From the NCBI GenBank assembly GCA_023248635.1, contig JAHFED010000021.1, positions 1-64,000 on the forward strand: a stretch of DNA of 64,000 nucleotides, given 5' to 3'. Made by a program: the position numbers and the translations under genes. This DNA is from Myxococcales bacterium. GTDB taxonomy: Bacteria > Myxococcota > UBA727 > VGSZ01. The notes below the pieces were generated by a model. It searched no databases. It had not been told where the DNA came from and saw nothing but the letters and a program-made list of their open reading frames with translations. This document shows positions 1 to 9,100 of the stretch, piece by piece. Numbering within the stretch: the stretch's first letter is position 1; each line of letters opens with the position of its first letter.

Positions 1-37
1 CCGCTTCGCGGCCGCCGCCTCCTCGCTGGAGGGCGTT

Positions 38-59
38 CGGAGCCATTGCATTGGCTCCG
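38..59. other. Short perfect hairpin upstream of the first gene
   Basis: CGGAGCCA and TGGCTCCG form a perfect 8-bp stem around the loop TTGCAT. No T-run follows on either strand, so it is not a textbook intrinsic terminator. It could end a transcript from the left or be an operator for the gene starting at 177. The rest of positions 1-176 shows no coding sequence that I can support. Confidence 0.35.
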
Positions 60-176
60 TAGATCACCGCCGGACGACGACGTCGATCCCCCCGTTGCCT
101 ATGCGGATCGGCTCTCTAGGCCTCGTCAACGTCGCCGTCGGGCGGCCAAAACGGGCTGCTCGCCGCTATCTCCCCC

Positions 177-3068
177 ATGGACCTCGTCCAGGCCATCCGC
201 TCCCACGCGCGCTTTCCCGCCCTGCTCAAGGAGGGCGCGCTCGACCTTCCAGTGCTCAAAGAGCTCGCCCGCGACGTCGGCACCACCGCCGGGGTCGTGC
301 GCGATGTGGCCTTGGGGGACGCCGCCGCCGTTGCTGAAGCCATCCGCAAACACGGGGAGAAGCAGCGGCAGCTGGCCCAGCGGGCGACGTCGGACTTTGG
401 TGCCGTCGCGCAGGGCGGCGGTCTCGGCGCGGGCATGGGGGCGCGCGCGCTGGCCTTGGCGCCGCGCCAGGGGGTGTTGGCGGGTCTGCGGGAGCTGGTC
501 GATGGCGTTCGCGGTGTGCAGCCCGCGCTGGCAGACGGCAAGATCGAGCTGCACGAGGTGTGGGAGCTCATCGAGCTGCAGCGCGATCTGGGTGGCATCA
601 CCAAGAAGGAGCGCGCGGCCCTGCACACTCTGCTCGGGGAGCACGGCGACAAGTTCGCTCCCCTCGCGCGTCAGACCCTGGAGCGCTTTCTCGCCCTCGC
701 CGATCCCAACGCGCCTGCGAAGACGCCGCCGACGCCCCTGGCCCTGCGCACCTTGTGGGACAGCGACCGCGCCTCCTTTCCCCTCACCACCGCTCTGGTG
801 GCGGCCCCGCCGGCCGATGCCGCGCACCAAGCCGCCCGGCTGTTTTCGACGACCACCAGCGCCGCCCAGAAGACGGCCGTCGACGTCGCTCTCTTCTACC
901 GCCAGTACCCGAGCAACGGCGGCGCCCAGATCGTGGCCTTCCACTCTCAGTGGGCCACCTGGGACACGCTGGCCAAGAACCCCCTGCAAGCCTTTCTCTA
1001 CGAGACGACCAAGCCCTTCAACGACGCGGGCCAGCCCCGGGGTCCGCGTTGGCAGGCCTATGTGACGGCCATCGAAACCGGGGCCCCCGCCGCCGTCGTC
1101 GAAGAAGCCTTCTTGCGCGCGCACATCCACGACTTTCAGACCGTGCTCGCCGAGCCCAAGTTCGAGCAGCTCTATGCCCTCTCGCAACCCCACTACCGCA
1201 AGGTCATCGACGCCTACGTCGACACTTTGCAAACCCTCGAAAAGAAGCTCGACGACGGCGTCGACCCGACCAAGGTCGCGCGCTCGCTCATGCCCCAGAC
1301 CTTCCGCTGCCTCTTGAAGCGGGGGACCATCGGCATGATGTGGACGCCGCAGGTCTTCTCCCAGACCTTCAATTTCGCCAATCCGACGACGAGAAACATG
1401 TGGCGGGGTTTCTGGGACATCGCCAAGAACGTGCTCTTTCACATCGGGGTGAAAGCGCCGCCGGCGACCAAGCTCGCGTTCACCCTCACGGCAGAGCAGG
1501 CCAAGGACCTCAAGGCGCGCACCGGCATCGACTTCAAGGCCGGGGAGCAAACGCTCGACAAAGGAGCGTTCAAGAAGGCCCACTTCGCCGAAGCCGAAAG
1601 ACGCGAGCACCCCGTGGGGCCGCCGAAGTCCTACCCACTGCGCTTCGAAGACTTCCTCGAGCAGCGCAAAATGCGCGGGGCGTCGATGGCGGGGAGGGAC
1701 GGCACCTTCTCCGCCGCCGACGTCGAGGGCGTGCTGCGGCAGGTGGAGGGCCGTCGCCGCTCCCAGCTCATCGCCGAATTCCACGCGGCTTATCCGGTAC
1801 CCCAGGGGGGTATCCTGCAGTACTCGGCCAACATGCTGGCGATGAACGGCGCCTACGTCGAAAGCGCCATGTTTGGTGACTTGCCCAACCGCATCACCCC
1901 CGTCGACAACGACGGCAAACCCAAGAACGCCCTCTGGCAGGCCTTCGTCGACGCCTCGGTCTCTCACCAAAAAACCGGCGCGCCCTCCCAGGAGCGGCTC
2001 GAGCTCTTGTGGCTGAAGGCCCACATGAAGGACTTCGAAGCCGTCGACACGCCCGTCTTTCGGGCCAAGCTCGACGAGTTCTGGATGGAGGCCGCCCTCG
2101 ATCCGGTGATGGCGCCGATGGCCATCTACACCAAGGCCATGCTCTTGGGTCGCACCGAGTTCGAGAAGTCGACGAAGCAGGGTGTGCCCGAGGAGGTCGC
2201 CTTCGCCCACAGCCTCAAGCACTTCGTGACGACGATGCTGGAGTTCCGCACCTTTCCTTTCTGGCAAAGCGACTTGCGCGAGCTCGGCCGGCTGCTCTTC
2301 GACAAAGAGACCCGCCAGCAGCCCGACGCCGATGACCGCGGCCTCGCTTCGGACAAGGCGCTGATCGAGCGCAGCATCAGCGGCATCAAGGACATGTTCG
2401 CGCTGGCTCGCATCGTCGCCGCGGGCGCTCGCATGGAGCAGGTCGGCGGCGTCGCCGGCGTCGATCGTCGGTCGGTGGACCAGATGGTCGACCTCTCTTT
2501 GGTGCTGCCGAAGGAAAAGCTCGCCCAGCTCGATCCCCGCATCGTCGCCTTCTACGCCAACCCGATGAATTTCGACGTCACCACCGGCGTCGAGATGCCC
2601 TGGTTGAACCGCATCGTGATGGGCGGCATCGGCTCCTTCGTCGCGCAGCAGGGTCAGATCCCCGATCGGCAGCGCGGCTTCGAGGGCTATCCGCTCGAGA
2701 TGGAACTCTACCAAGACCCCCAAGGCGCGGTGCATTGGGATCGCCACGTCGTCGTTGACGGCAAACGCCGCACCCTCTTCAACGCGCAGTTCGAGGTCAC
2801 TGACGTCGACGGCAAGAAGATGCTCAGGGAGACCTTCCGCGTCGCCGGCCAGCAGGTGGCCCTCTTTTTCAACGCCGACGTCAAAGACGGAAAACTGGTG
2901 CTCAGCCTCGACGAGGATCGTTCGTCGAAGATGGCCCGCACGTCGGACATCACCTTCACCACCTCGCCCAGCAAAGAGGGCCTGGTGACGACGGGGGCCT
3001 ACGTCGGTACTGGCATCGACTGCACCGGTGCCGTCACGTTCAAGATGAGGCCGAAGACGCCGTCTTGA
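177..3068 (+). CDS. Unknown 963-aa protein with an internal duplication
   Basis: I do not recognise this family. The protein has no signal peptide or clear membrane segment and looks cytoplasmic. An N-terminal helical part (about residues 1-180) is followed by two related modules. Residues about 286-325 (PRWQAYV then LRAHIHDFQ) match residues about 583-622 (ALWQAFV then LKAHMKDFE), and the similarity extends on both sides. The C-terminal 150 residues are beta-rich (repeated short D-G and V/T segments) and may be a lipocalin-like or jelly-roll-like domain; this is a guess from sequence texture. The ATG at 177 lacks a clear Shine-Dalgarno, but the frame is open and protein-like from there. The antisense strand is also open for about 1000 codons, but its translation (His/Gly/Val/Asp/Glu-rich) looks like a GC-bias shadow. 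The stop codon lies inside the repeat array that follows. Confidence 0.75.
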   Translation: MDLVQAIRSHARFPALLKEGALDLPVLKELARDVGTTAGVVRDVALGDAAAVAEAIRKHGEKQRQLAQRATSDFGAVAQGGGLGAGMGARALALAPRQGVLAGLRELVDGVRGVQPALADGKIELHEVWELIELQRDLGGITKKERAALHTLLGEHGDKFAPLARQTLERFLALADPNAPAKTPPTPLALRTLWDSDRASFPLTTALVAAPPADAAHQAARLFSTTTSAAQKTAVDVALFYRQYPSNGGAQIVAFHSQWATWDTLAKNPLQAFLYETTKPFNDAGQPRGPRWQAYVTAIETGAPAAVVEEAFLRAHIHDFQTVLAEPKFEQLYALSQPHYRKVIDAYVDTLQTLEKKLDDGVDPTKVARSLMPQTFRCLLKRGTIGMMWTPQVFSQTFNFANPTTRNMWRGFWDIAKNVLFHIGVKAPPATKLAFTLTAEQAKDLKARTGIDFKAGEQTLDKGAFKKAHFAEAERREHPVGPPKSYPLRFEDFLEQRKMRGASMAGRDGTFSAADVEGVLRQVEGRRRSQLIAEFHAAYPVPQGGILQYSANMLAMNGAYVESAMFGDLPNRITPVDNDGKPKNALWQAFVDASVSHQKTGAPSQERLELLWLKAHMKDFEAVDTPVFRAKLDEFWMEAALDPVMAPMAIYTKAMLLGRTEFEKSTKQGVPEEVAFAHSLKHFVTTMLEFRTFPFWQSDLRELGRLLFDKETRQQPDADDRGLASDKALIERSISGIKDMFALARIVAAGARMEQVGGVAGVDRRSVDQMVDLSLVLPKEKLAQLDPRIVAFYANPMNFDVTTGVEMPWLNRIVMGGIGSFVAQQGQIPDRQRGFEGYPLEMELYQDPQGAVHWDRHVVVDGKRRTLFNAQFEVTDVDGKKMLRETFRVAGQQVALFFNADVKDGKLVLSLDEDRSSKMARTSDITFTTSPSKEGLVTTGAYVGTGIDCTGAVTFKMRPKTPS

Positions 3069-3171
3069 AGTTTGGATGCTCAAGACGCTGGCGCGTCTTG
3101 AAGTTTGGATGTTCAAGACGCTGGCGCGTCTTGAAGTTTGGATGTTCAAGACGCTGGCGCGTCTTGAAGTT
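3061..3171. repeat. Repeat family A: 33-bp tandem palindromic array
   Basis: There are three full 33-bp units (3061-3093, 3094-3126, 3127-3159) plus a 12-bp partial. Only one base differs between the units. Each unit has CGTCTTGAA and TTCAAGACG arms around a 9-nt loop. The same arms also pair across unit borders as TTCAAGACGC, loop TGGC, GCGTCTTGAA, so alternative hairpins are possible. The array fills the gap between two convergent genes: the upstream stop codon (3066-3068) is inside the first unit, and the opposite gene ends 9 bp beyond it. A bidirectional terminator role would fit. The 33-bp period keeps the reading frame. A single diverged copy occurs at 35991-36022. Confidence 0.9.
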
Positions 3172-3179
3172 CCGTCGGG

Positions 3180-4178
3180 TCAGTCCGCCAAGACGTAGAG
3201 GAAGATCAAGGGCGCGACGATGGTGGCGTCGGACTCGATGATGTACTTTGGACCTTTTACTTCGAGCTTGCCCCAAGTGATTTTTTCATTGGGAGTAGCA
3301 CCAGAATAAGAGCCATAGGACGTCGTCGAATCGCTGATCTGACAGAAGTAGGCCCACTTCTTCACGTCACGCTCAAGATCTTGTACGAGCATGGGTACGA
3401 CACAGATGGGGAAATCGCCTGCGATTCCGCCGCCGATTTGAAAGAAGCCGATGTCGGTCGTCTTTTGGCGCTCCGTGTACCACTCGGCCAGCGTCTGCAT
3501 GTACTCCAGGCCGCCGCGCAAGCCGGAGTAGCCCCTGAGCACGCCCGAGATGACGGCGCCGACGTACATGTTGCCATTGGTGGAGTCTTCCCAACCTGGC
3601 ACGAACATCGGCAGGTTCTTCTCCGCCGCCGCCAGCAGCCAGGAGTGCGCCGGATCGATCTGGTAGTTGTTCTTCAACACGCCCGAGAGGAGCAATTGAT
3701 AGAAATATTCATGAGGGAAGTAGCGTCTTCCATCTTTTTCTGCGCTGCTCCACAGCTTGTGCATGTGGTCTTCGATGACTCGCAAAGCCTGATCTTCAGG
3801 AATACAGGTGTCGGTTACGCGATTGAAACCTGCTTTGTAGAGATCAACCTCATCTTCCGCCGACAACGAGCGGTAATCCGGCACCCGCTTGTAGTGCTTG
3901 TGGGCGACGAGGTTGTAGACGTCCTCCTCTAGGTTCGCCCCTGTGCAGGTGATGGCGCTGACCTTGCCCTGGCGAATCATCTCGGCGAGCGAGACCCCGA
4001 GCTCGGCTGTCGACATGGCCCCGGCCATGGTCAGAAACATCTGACCCCCGGCCTTGAGATGATCGACCCAACCCTGGGCGGCGTCGACGACGGTGGCGGC
4101 GTTGAAGTGCCGGTAGTGGTGCTTCATGAACTCGCGGATGTGAGCCGGCGAGAAGGAGGCAGCAGGCGACGTCGTCAT
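3180..4178 (-). CDS. Deoxyhypusine synthase family protein (polyamine enzyme-like)
   Basis: This 332-aa protein belongs to the NAD-dependent deoxyhypusine synthase fold family, which transfers an aminobutyl group from spermidine. The active-site lysine neighbourhood of human DHS (SWGK) is present here as TWGK at residues 301-304, in the context SGATPNEKITWGK. The glycine stretch GGG at about 249-251 is kept, but the KHH of eukaryotic DHS that follows is replaced by GIAGDF. Bacteria lack eIF5A, and bacterial relatives are linked to homospermidine or other polyamine synthesis, so a small-molecule polyamine product is more likely than protein modification. The ATG at 4178 was chosen because GAAGGATC lies just upstream and homology starts there. 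It lies 81 bp behind recF and probably in its operon. Stretches around 3265-3400 use unusually AT-ending codons. Confidence 0.88.
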   Translation of the reverse strand: MTTSPAASFSPAHIREFMKHHYRHFNAATVVDAAQGWVDHLKAGGQMFLTMAGAMSTAELGVSLAEMIRQGKVSAITCTGANLEEDVYNLVAHKHYKRVPDYRSLSAEDEVDLYKAGFNRVTDTCIPEDQALRVIEDHMHKLWSSAEKDGRRYFPHEYFYQLLLSGVLKNNYQIDPAHSWLLAAAEKNLPMFVPGWEDSTNGNMYVGAVISGVLRGYSGLRGGLEYMQTLAEWYTERQKTTDIGFFQIGGGIAGDFPICVVPMLVQDLERDVKKWAYFCQISDSTTSYGSYSGATPNEKITWGKLEVKGPKYIIESDATIVAPLIFLYVLAD

Positions 4179-4259
4179 GGGATCCTTCGTTTGTGCCGTG
4201 CCAACGGCAGAAACCATCAGCACTGAGAGACGGCGACCTGACACGCCTGCTTGACGTCG

Positions 4260-5357
4260 TCAAAGACGGCCGGCGACGACGGGGACCACCAGGCTTGCTC
4301 CCAGGTCGGGCAGGGCTTGGGCGTGGGTCGTCGTCACAAAAGCCTGGGCGCCGTGCTCGTCGATGCTCTGCAACAAGCGGGCGGCGCGGCCTGGATCGAG
4401 CTCGCCGGCGACGTCGTCGAGGAGGAGCAGGGGCCCTTGTCCCCGCTGGTGGGTGAGCAGGCGCACGCTCGCGAGCTTGAGGGCCAAAACGAGCGCGCGG
4501 GCCTCTCCCTGCGAGGCGAGGAAGCGCGCCTTCTTGCCCAGCTTCAGGAGGATGACGTCGTCGTGCTGGGGTCCACACAGGGTCGATCTCTTGCGCTTTT
4601 CGATCTCCCGTCCGCGGTGCAGGCGCAGCTCGAGCTCGGCCTCGAGATCGGCGGACGAGCGCCCCGTGACGTCGCCATCGGCCACACCCGCCGCATAGCG
4701 CAGCTCCGCGGCCAAGGCGTCACCTCCCAAGGCCCGCGCCTCGTCGACGAAGACGGGGGCCCAGCGCGCGCAGGCCTCGACCCTCAAGCGGGTGAGCTCC
4801 ACCGCAGCGCTGACGAAGGGCGGCGTGAAGGCGGCAAGGGCGTCGTCGTCGACGATGGGCTCTTTGAGCAGGCGGTTGCGCTGGGCGAGGGCTTCTTCGA
4901 AGCGTCGACTGGCAGCAGCGAAATGGGGGAAGAGGGCGAAGGCGAAGCGATCCAGGCCGGAACGTCGATCACTGGGTCCGCCGCGGATCATGGCGGCGTC
5001 GTCGGGGACGAAGCTGACCACGGCGAGGCGGCTGGACAGCACGGCGACGTCGCGCACCGCCTTGCCGCCAATGGTGGCTTTGCGACCGCGGGGCTCGACG
5101 CAGACGACGACGTCGAGGGGGCCGTCGAGATCGAAGCGGGCCTGGATGCGTCCGAGCTCGCGCCCAAAGCCCACCAGCTCGCCCGCGCGTTCGAGAGGCC
5201 GCAAGGGCCGCAGCGCCGCAGCCAGGTGGATGGCCTCGAGCAGGTTGGTCTTGCCCTGGCCGTTGTCGCCGACGAGGACGGTGAGGCGCGGGTGCGGGCG
5301 CAGCGTGACATCGAGCAGGTTGCGGACGCCGTCGACGTGGAGCTCTTGCAGGATCAC
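4260..5357 (-). CDS. recF: DNA replication and repair protein RecF
   Basis: RecF is an SMC-like ATPase that, with RecO and RecR, loads RecA at single-strand gaps. The 365-aa length is normal. The Walker A motif GDNGQGKTN is at residues 30-38, an ABC-type signature region (FLASQGEARAL) lies in the C-terminal third, and Walker B LLLLDD ends near residue 315, followed by the D-loop-like ELD. The start is a GTG whose GTGA overlaps the stop of the preceding TPR gene by 4 nt, indicating translational coupling. In many bacteria recF sits with dnaA-dnaN-gyrB; here it does not. Instead it is paired with a TPR gene and a polyamine-enzyme-like gene, and dnaE is divergent nearby. Confidence 0.95.
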   Translation of the reverse strand: MILQELHVDGVRNLLDVTLRPHPRLTVLVGDNGQGKTNLLEAIHLAAALRPLRPLERAGELVGFGRELGRIQARFDLDGPLDVVVCVEPRGRKATIGGKAVRDVAVLSSRLAVVSFVPDDAAMIRGGPSDRRSGLDRFAFALFPHFAAASRRFEEALAQRNRLLKEPIVDDDALAAFTPPFVSAAVELTRLRVEACARWAPVFVDEARALGGDALAAELRYAAGVADGDVTGRSSADLEAELELRLHRGREIEKRKRSTLCGPQHDDVILLKLGKKARFLASQGEARALVLALKLASVRLLTHQRGQGPLLLLDDVAGELDPGRAARLLQSIDEHGAQAFVTTTHAQALPDLGASLVVPVVAGRL

Positions 5358-5995
5358 CGGGGCAGGGTTTTTTGCGCCTGGCGGGCGGCCTGCACTGCGG
5401 TGTCGCCGGCCGCCGCACCCATCTTGATGACCTCGTCGTAGCGCTTGCGGGCCAAGGCCAATTCGGGCCCGGTGCCGGCGTCGACGTGGGCCGCGGCGAG
5501 CCTCAAGAGGTAGTGGGCTTTTTCGCCCTCTTTGGCGGCCATGGCCAAAGAGAGCAGATGCTGCTTGCGCTGTTCGTCGACGGCGATGATGTCTTTTTGC
5601 TGGGCGCCAGAGTCCCGCAGCAGCACCGAGAGGAAGTCGAGGGCCTGGGCGGTGTGGATGGTGGGCGCGGCTCCCTCGGGCAGCATCTTTCTGAGCTCGA
5701 AGATGGCCTGCTGCCTTTTGCCCTTGGTCGACAAGCAGAGCGCCAGGCTCACGCGGGCCTCGGGCGCGACGGGCGCACCCTTCTCGCTGGCGGCTTCCTT
5801 GAAGAGCTCGATGGCGCCGTCGGCATCGCGGTGCAGGAAGAGGCGCGAGAGCCCCAGGCGGTAGCGCATGTCGGCGGCGACGCTGCCCTTGCCGTCGACC
5901 TCGAGGTAGGCGCGACGGGCCAGGTCGAGCTTCTCGGGGTCTCCAGCGAGGGCGGCCTGGTGCACGGCCTCGAGGGCTTCGTCGACGTCGATCAT
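5354..5995 (-). CDS. TPR-like helical protein coupled to recF
   Basis: This 213-aa cytoplasmic protein is made of helix-turn-helix repeats resembling tetratricopeptide repeats. Examples are the segments around LGLSRLFLHRDADGAIELF (residues about 47-65), ARVSLALCLSTKGKRQQAI and HYLLRLAAAHVDAGTG. There is no signal peptide or enzyme motif, so it probably serves as a protein-interaction scaffold. Its stop overlaps the recF GTG by 4 nt, so the two are likely made together. The ATG at 5995 faces dnaE across a 130-bp divergent region that contains a perfect 22-bp palindrome. A specific role in recombination is suggested only by position. Confidence 0.8.
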   Translation of the reverse strand: MIDVDEALEAVHQAALAGDPEKLDLARRAYLEVDGKGSVAADMRYRLGLSRLFLHRDADGAIELFKEAASEKGAPVAPEARVSLALCLSTKGKRQQAIFELRKMLPEGAAPTIHTAQALDFLSVLLRDSGAQQKDIIAVDEQRKQHLLSLAMAAKEGEKAHYLLRLAAAHVDAGTGPELALARKRYDEVIKMGAAAGDTAVQAARQAQKTLPR

Positions 5996-6013
5996 CGCCG
6001 TCCTCTTAGCATG

Positions 6014-6035
6014 GCTGGCTCTCTAGAGAGCCAGC
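6014..6035. promoter_or_regulatory. Perfect 22-bp palindrome between recF operon and dnaE
   Basis: GCTGGCTCTCT is followed directly by its reverse complement AGAGAGCCAGC, with no mismatch and no spacer. It lies 18 bp upstream of the start codon of the leftward TPR-recF operon and 91 bp upstream of dnaE. A spacerless palindrome suits a dimeric operator better than a terminator, and there is no T-run. Which protein would bind is unknown. Confidence 0.5.
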
Positions 6036-6125
6036 AGATCCCACGGCCCAAATCCTCTGCGTCGCGGTACTAGCCCCACGTCTGACCGGGTGCTCGGCCC
6101 GCGTGGGACGTCGACGAGGCTCGCC

Positions 6126-9100
6126 ATGTCCAGCACCGATTTCGCGCACCTGCACCTGCACACCCAATACTCCTTCCTCGACGGCGCCATCCGCCTCAAG
6201 GACCTGATCAAAAAGACGACCGAGCTGGGTATGTCGTCGGTGGCCGTAACAGATCATGGAAACATGTTTGGCGCCCTTGATTTCTATCAGCAGGCCAAGG
6301 CCGCCGGCATCAAGCCGATCCTCGGTATGGAGGCCTACGTCACGGGCATCTCAGGCGAGAACAAGCACACCGACAAGGAGAAACGCGAGAATTTCCACCT
6401 CGTGCTGCTGGCCGAGAACAACGCCGGCTACGACAATCTCAAGAAGCTATCGACCCGCGCGTTCACGCACGGAAAATACTACTATCCACGCGTCGATCGC
6501 GACTTGCTCAAAAAGCACAGCGAAGGACTGATCGCCCTCACTGCTTGCCTGGGCGGCGAAGTAGGCAAGAAGGCGGCCAACGGCGACCGAGACGGCGCCC
6601 GTGACGCCGCCCGCGCCTTCAAGGACATTTTTGGTCCGGAGCACTTCTTCTTGGAGGTGCAGCCCAACGGCATCGAAAAACAGAATCAGGTAAACTCCTT
6701 CCTTGCCGAGATGGCGAAGACAGAAGGACTGTCACTTGCTGCGACTAATGACTGTCACTATGTCACGCGAGACCAGCACGAGGCGCAGAACATCCTGATG
6801 GCCATCCGCCAACAGCTGCCCTGGGGCGACCCCAAGCTGCACAAGCACGAGACCGACGCCTTCTACATCCGCTCTGGCGAGGAGATGTGGGGACTGCTGA
6901 AACAGGACCACGCTGCCGCCTTCGAGCAGAGCTGCGACATCGCCCGGCGCTGCAAGGTCGATCTGCAGCTGGGCAAGCACTATCTTCCCCCCTTCCCCAT
7001 TCCATCAGAATATCCAGATGAAGCCGGATTTCTGAGCGAGCTTTCCTACAAAGGACTCGACCGGCGCTTCACCGAGATTGCCTACCCCGTCGACCGCGAA
7101 CAGTACCGGGCCCGGCTGCAGACTGAGCTCGACTGCATCATCAAGATGGGTTTCCCCGGCTACTTCCTGATCGTGCAGGACTTCATCAATTGGTCGAAGG
7201 AGAACTTCGTCCGCGTCGGTCCCGGCCGAGGCTCTGGCGCCGGCTCCCTCGTCGCTTACGCCCTGCGCATCACCGATCTCGACCCCTTGCCCTACGACCT
7301 GCTCTTCGAGCGCTTCTTGAACCCCGACCGCGTCTCGATGCCCGACTTCGACGTCGACTTCATGCAGGAGGGCCGCGGCAAAGTCATCGATTACGTCGCC
7401 CAAAAATATGGCCGCGATCGCGTCGGACAAATCGCAACTTATTCGGGCATGAACCCCAAGAGCGCCATCAAAGATGTCGCCAGAACTCTCGGAATTTCAT
7501 TTACGGAGATCAACGAGCTCACCAAACCCATTCCACCCATCTTCGAAGGCAAGAAGCTCGACTTTGAGACCGCGCTCTCCTACGCGCCCCAGCTCAAGAA
7601 GCTGGCCGAGACCGATCCGAAATTCAAGCAGGTCATCGACGTCGCCCGCACCCTCGAGGGCCTCTTTCGCCAGGCTGGCATGCACGCCGGCGGCGTCGTC
7701 ATCGGCGAAAAAGACCTCGTCGAATACGTGCCTTGCTTCTCGGGAAACAATGGTGAGTACGTCACGCAGTTCGACAAAGACAAAGTTGAAGCCGCTGGAC
7801 TGGTAAAGTTCGATTTTCTGGGTTTGAAGACGCTGGATGTCATCGAATCCTGTGAGCGTCTGGTCAATGCGCGCATCGAGCGCGAGAACCAGTTGGCGAC
7901 CCGACCCGAGGGTATCGCCGAGCGCCAGCTCGCCGCCCTCAAGCACCCCCACGCGCTGCGCATCGCAGATCGCAAAGACGGCGACACCATTCCGCCCTTG
8001 ATCGTCGACGTGCTGCATCTCGACGAGGACAAGGTCTACAAGCTGATCGCGTCGGGAGACACGCTGGGCGTCTTCCAGGTCGAGTCCTCGGGCATGCGCG
8101 ACATGTGTCGGCGCCTCAAGCCCACCTGCTTCGAAGACGTCGTCGCCGGCGTCGCCCTCTACCGCCCCGGTCCCATGGACGCCGGGATGCTCGACGAGTT
8201 CATCGAGCGCAAGCACGGGCGGCGCAAGGTCACCTACCCCCACCCTCTCTTGGAGTCGGTGCTGCAGCCCACCTACGGCACCATCGTCTACCAAGAGCAG
8301 GTGATGAAATCGGCGCAGGTGCTGGCTGGCTACAGCCTCGGCGGCGCCGACCTGCTGCGTCGCGCGATGGGCAAGAAGGCCCAGTACGAGATGGACAAGC
8401 AGCGCGCGATCTTCGCCGCCGGCTGCGAGAAGAACGGCATTCCGACGCAGCAAGCCACGGAGATCTTTAATACCATTGATAAATTTGCTGGATACGGCTT
8501 CAACAAAAGCCACTCTGCCGCCTACGCGCTGATCACCTATCAGACTGCGTATTTGAAATGTTTTTATCCCATCGAGTTCATGGCCGCATTGCTCACCACC
8601 GAGGTCAGCTCGACCGAGAACGTGGTCAAGTACATCCAAGAAGCGCGCAGCCACGGCATCGAGGTCCTGCCCCCCGACGTCAACGTCTCGGAGATCTCCT
8701 TCAGCGTCGACTACGTCGTCGACGATGCCCTGCGGCTGCGTCGAAAGAACAAGGGCACCGTCTACGGCCGCATCCGCTTTGGTTTGTCGGCGGTGAAGGG
8801 CATGGGCGACGCGGCCCTCGAGGCCGTGCTCGAGACCCGCCGCCGCGTCGGTCGCTTCCAGTCTCTCTACCATTTTCTCGAAGAGCTTCCGGCCGGAAAA
8901 GTCAATCGCAAGGTGCTCGAAGTTCTGATTAAATCGGGATCATTGGATTCTCTGGGACGTCCCCGCAATACCCTGCACGCGAGCATCGACGACGCCCTCT
9001 CGGTGGCCGATGCCAACCGGGCCGATGCGGCGTCGGCGCAGTTCAGCCTCTTTGGCGCGGCGACCACCAAGCGCGCAGAGGTCTACAAGGACGTCGTCGA

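Noticed and set aside
1-176. A partial gene entering from the left edge
   Set aside because: One frame stops at 60-62 after Pro/Arg-rich sequence and the others continue as shadows of the 963-aa gene; nothing protein-like can be supported.
126-3149. 1007-codon leftward open frame opposite the 963-aa gene
   Set aside because: Its translation is rich in His, Gly, Val, Asp and Glu without domains, and begins in the repeat array; it is a GC-bias shadow of the protein-like plus-strand frame.
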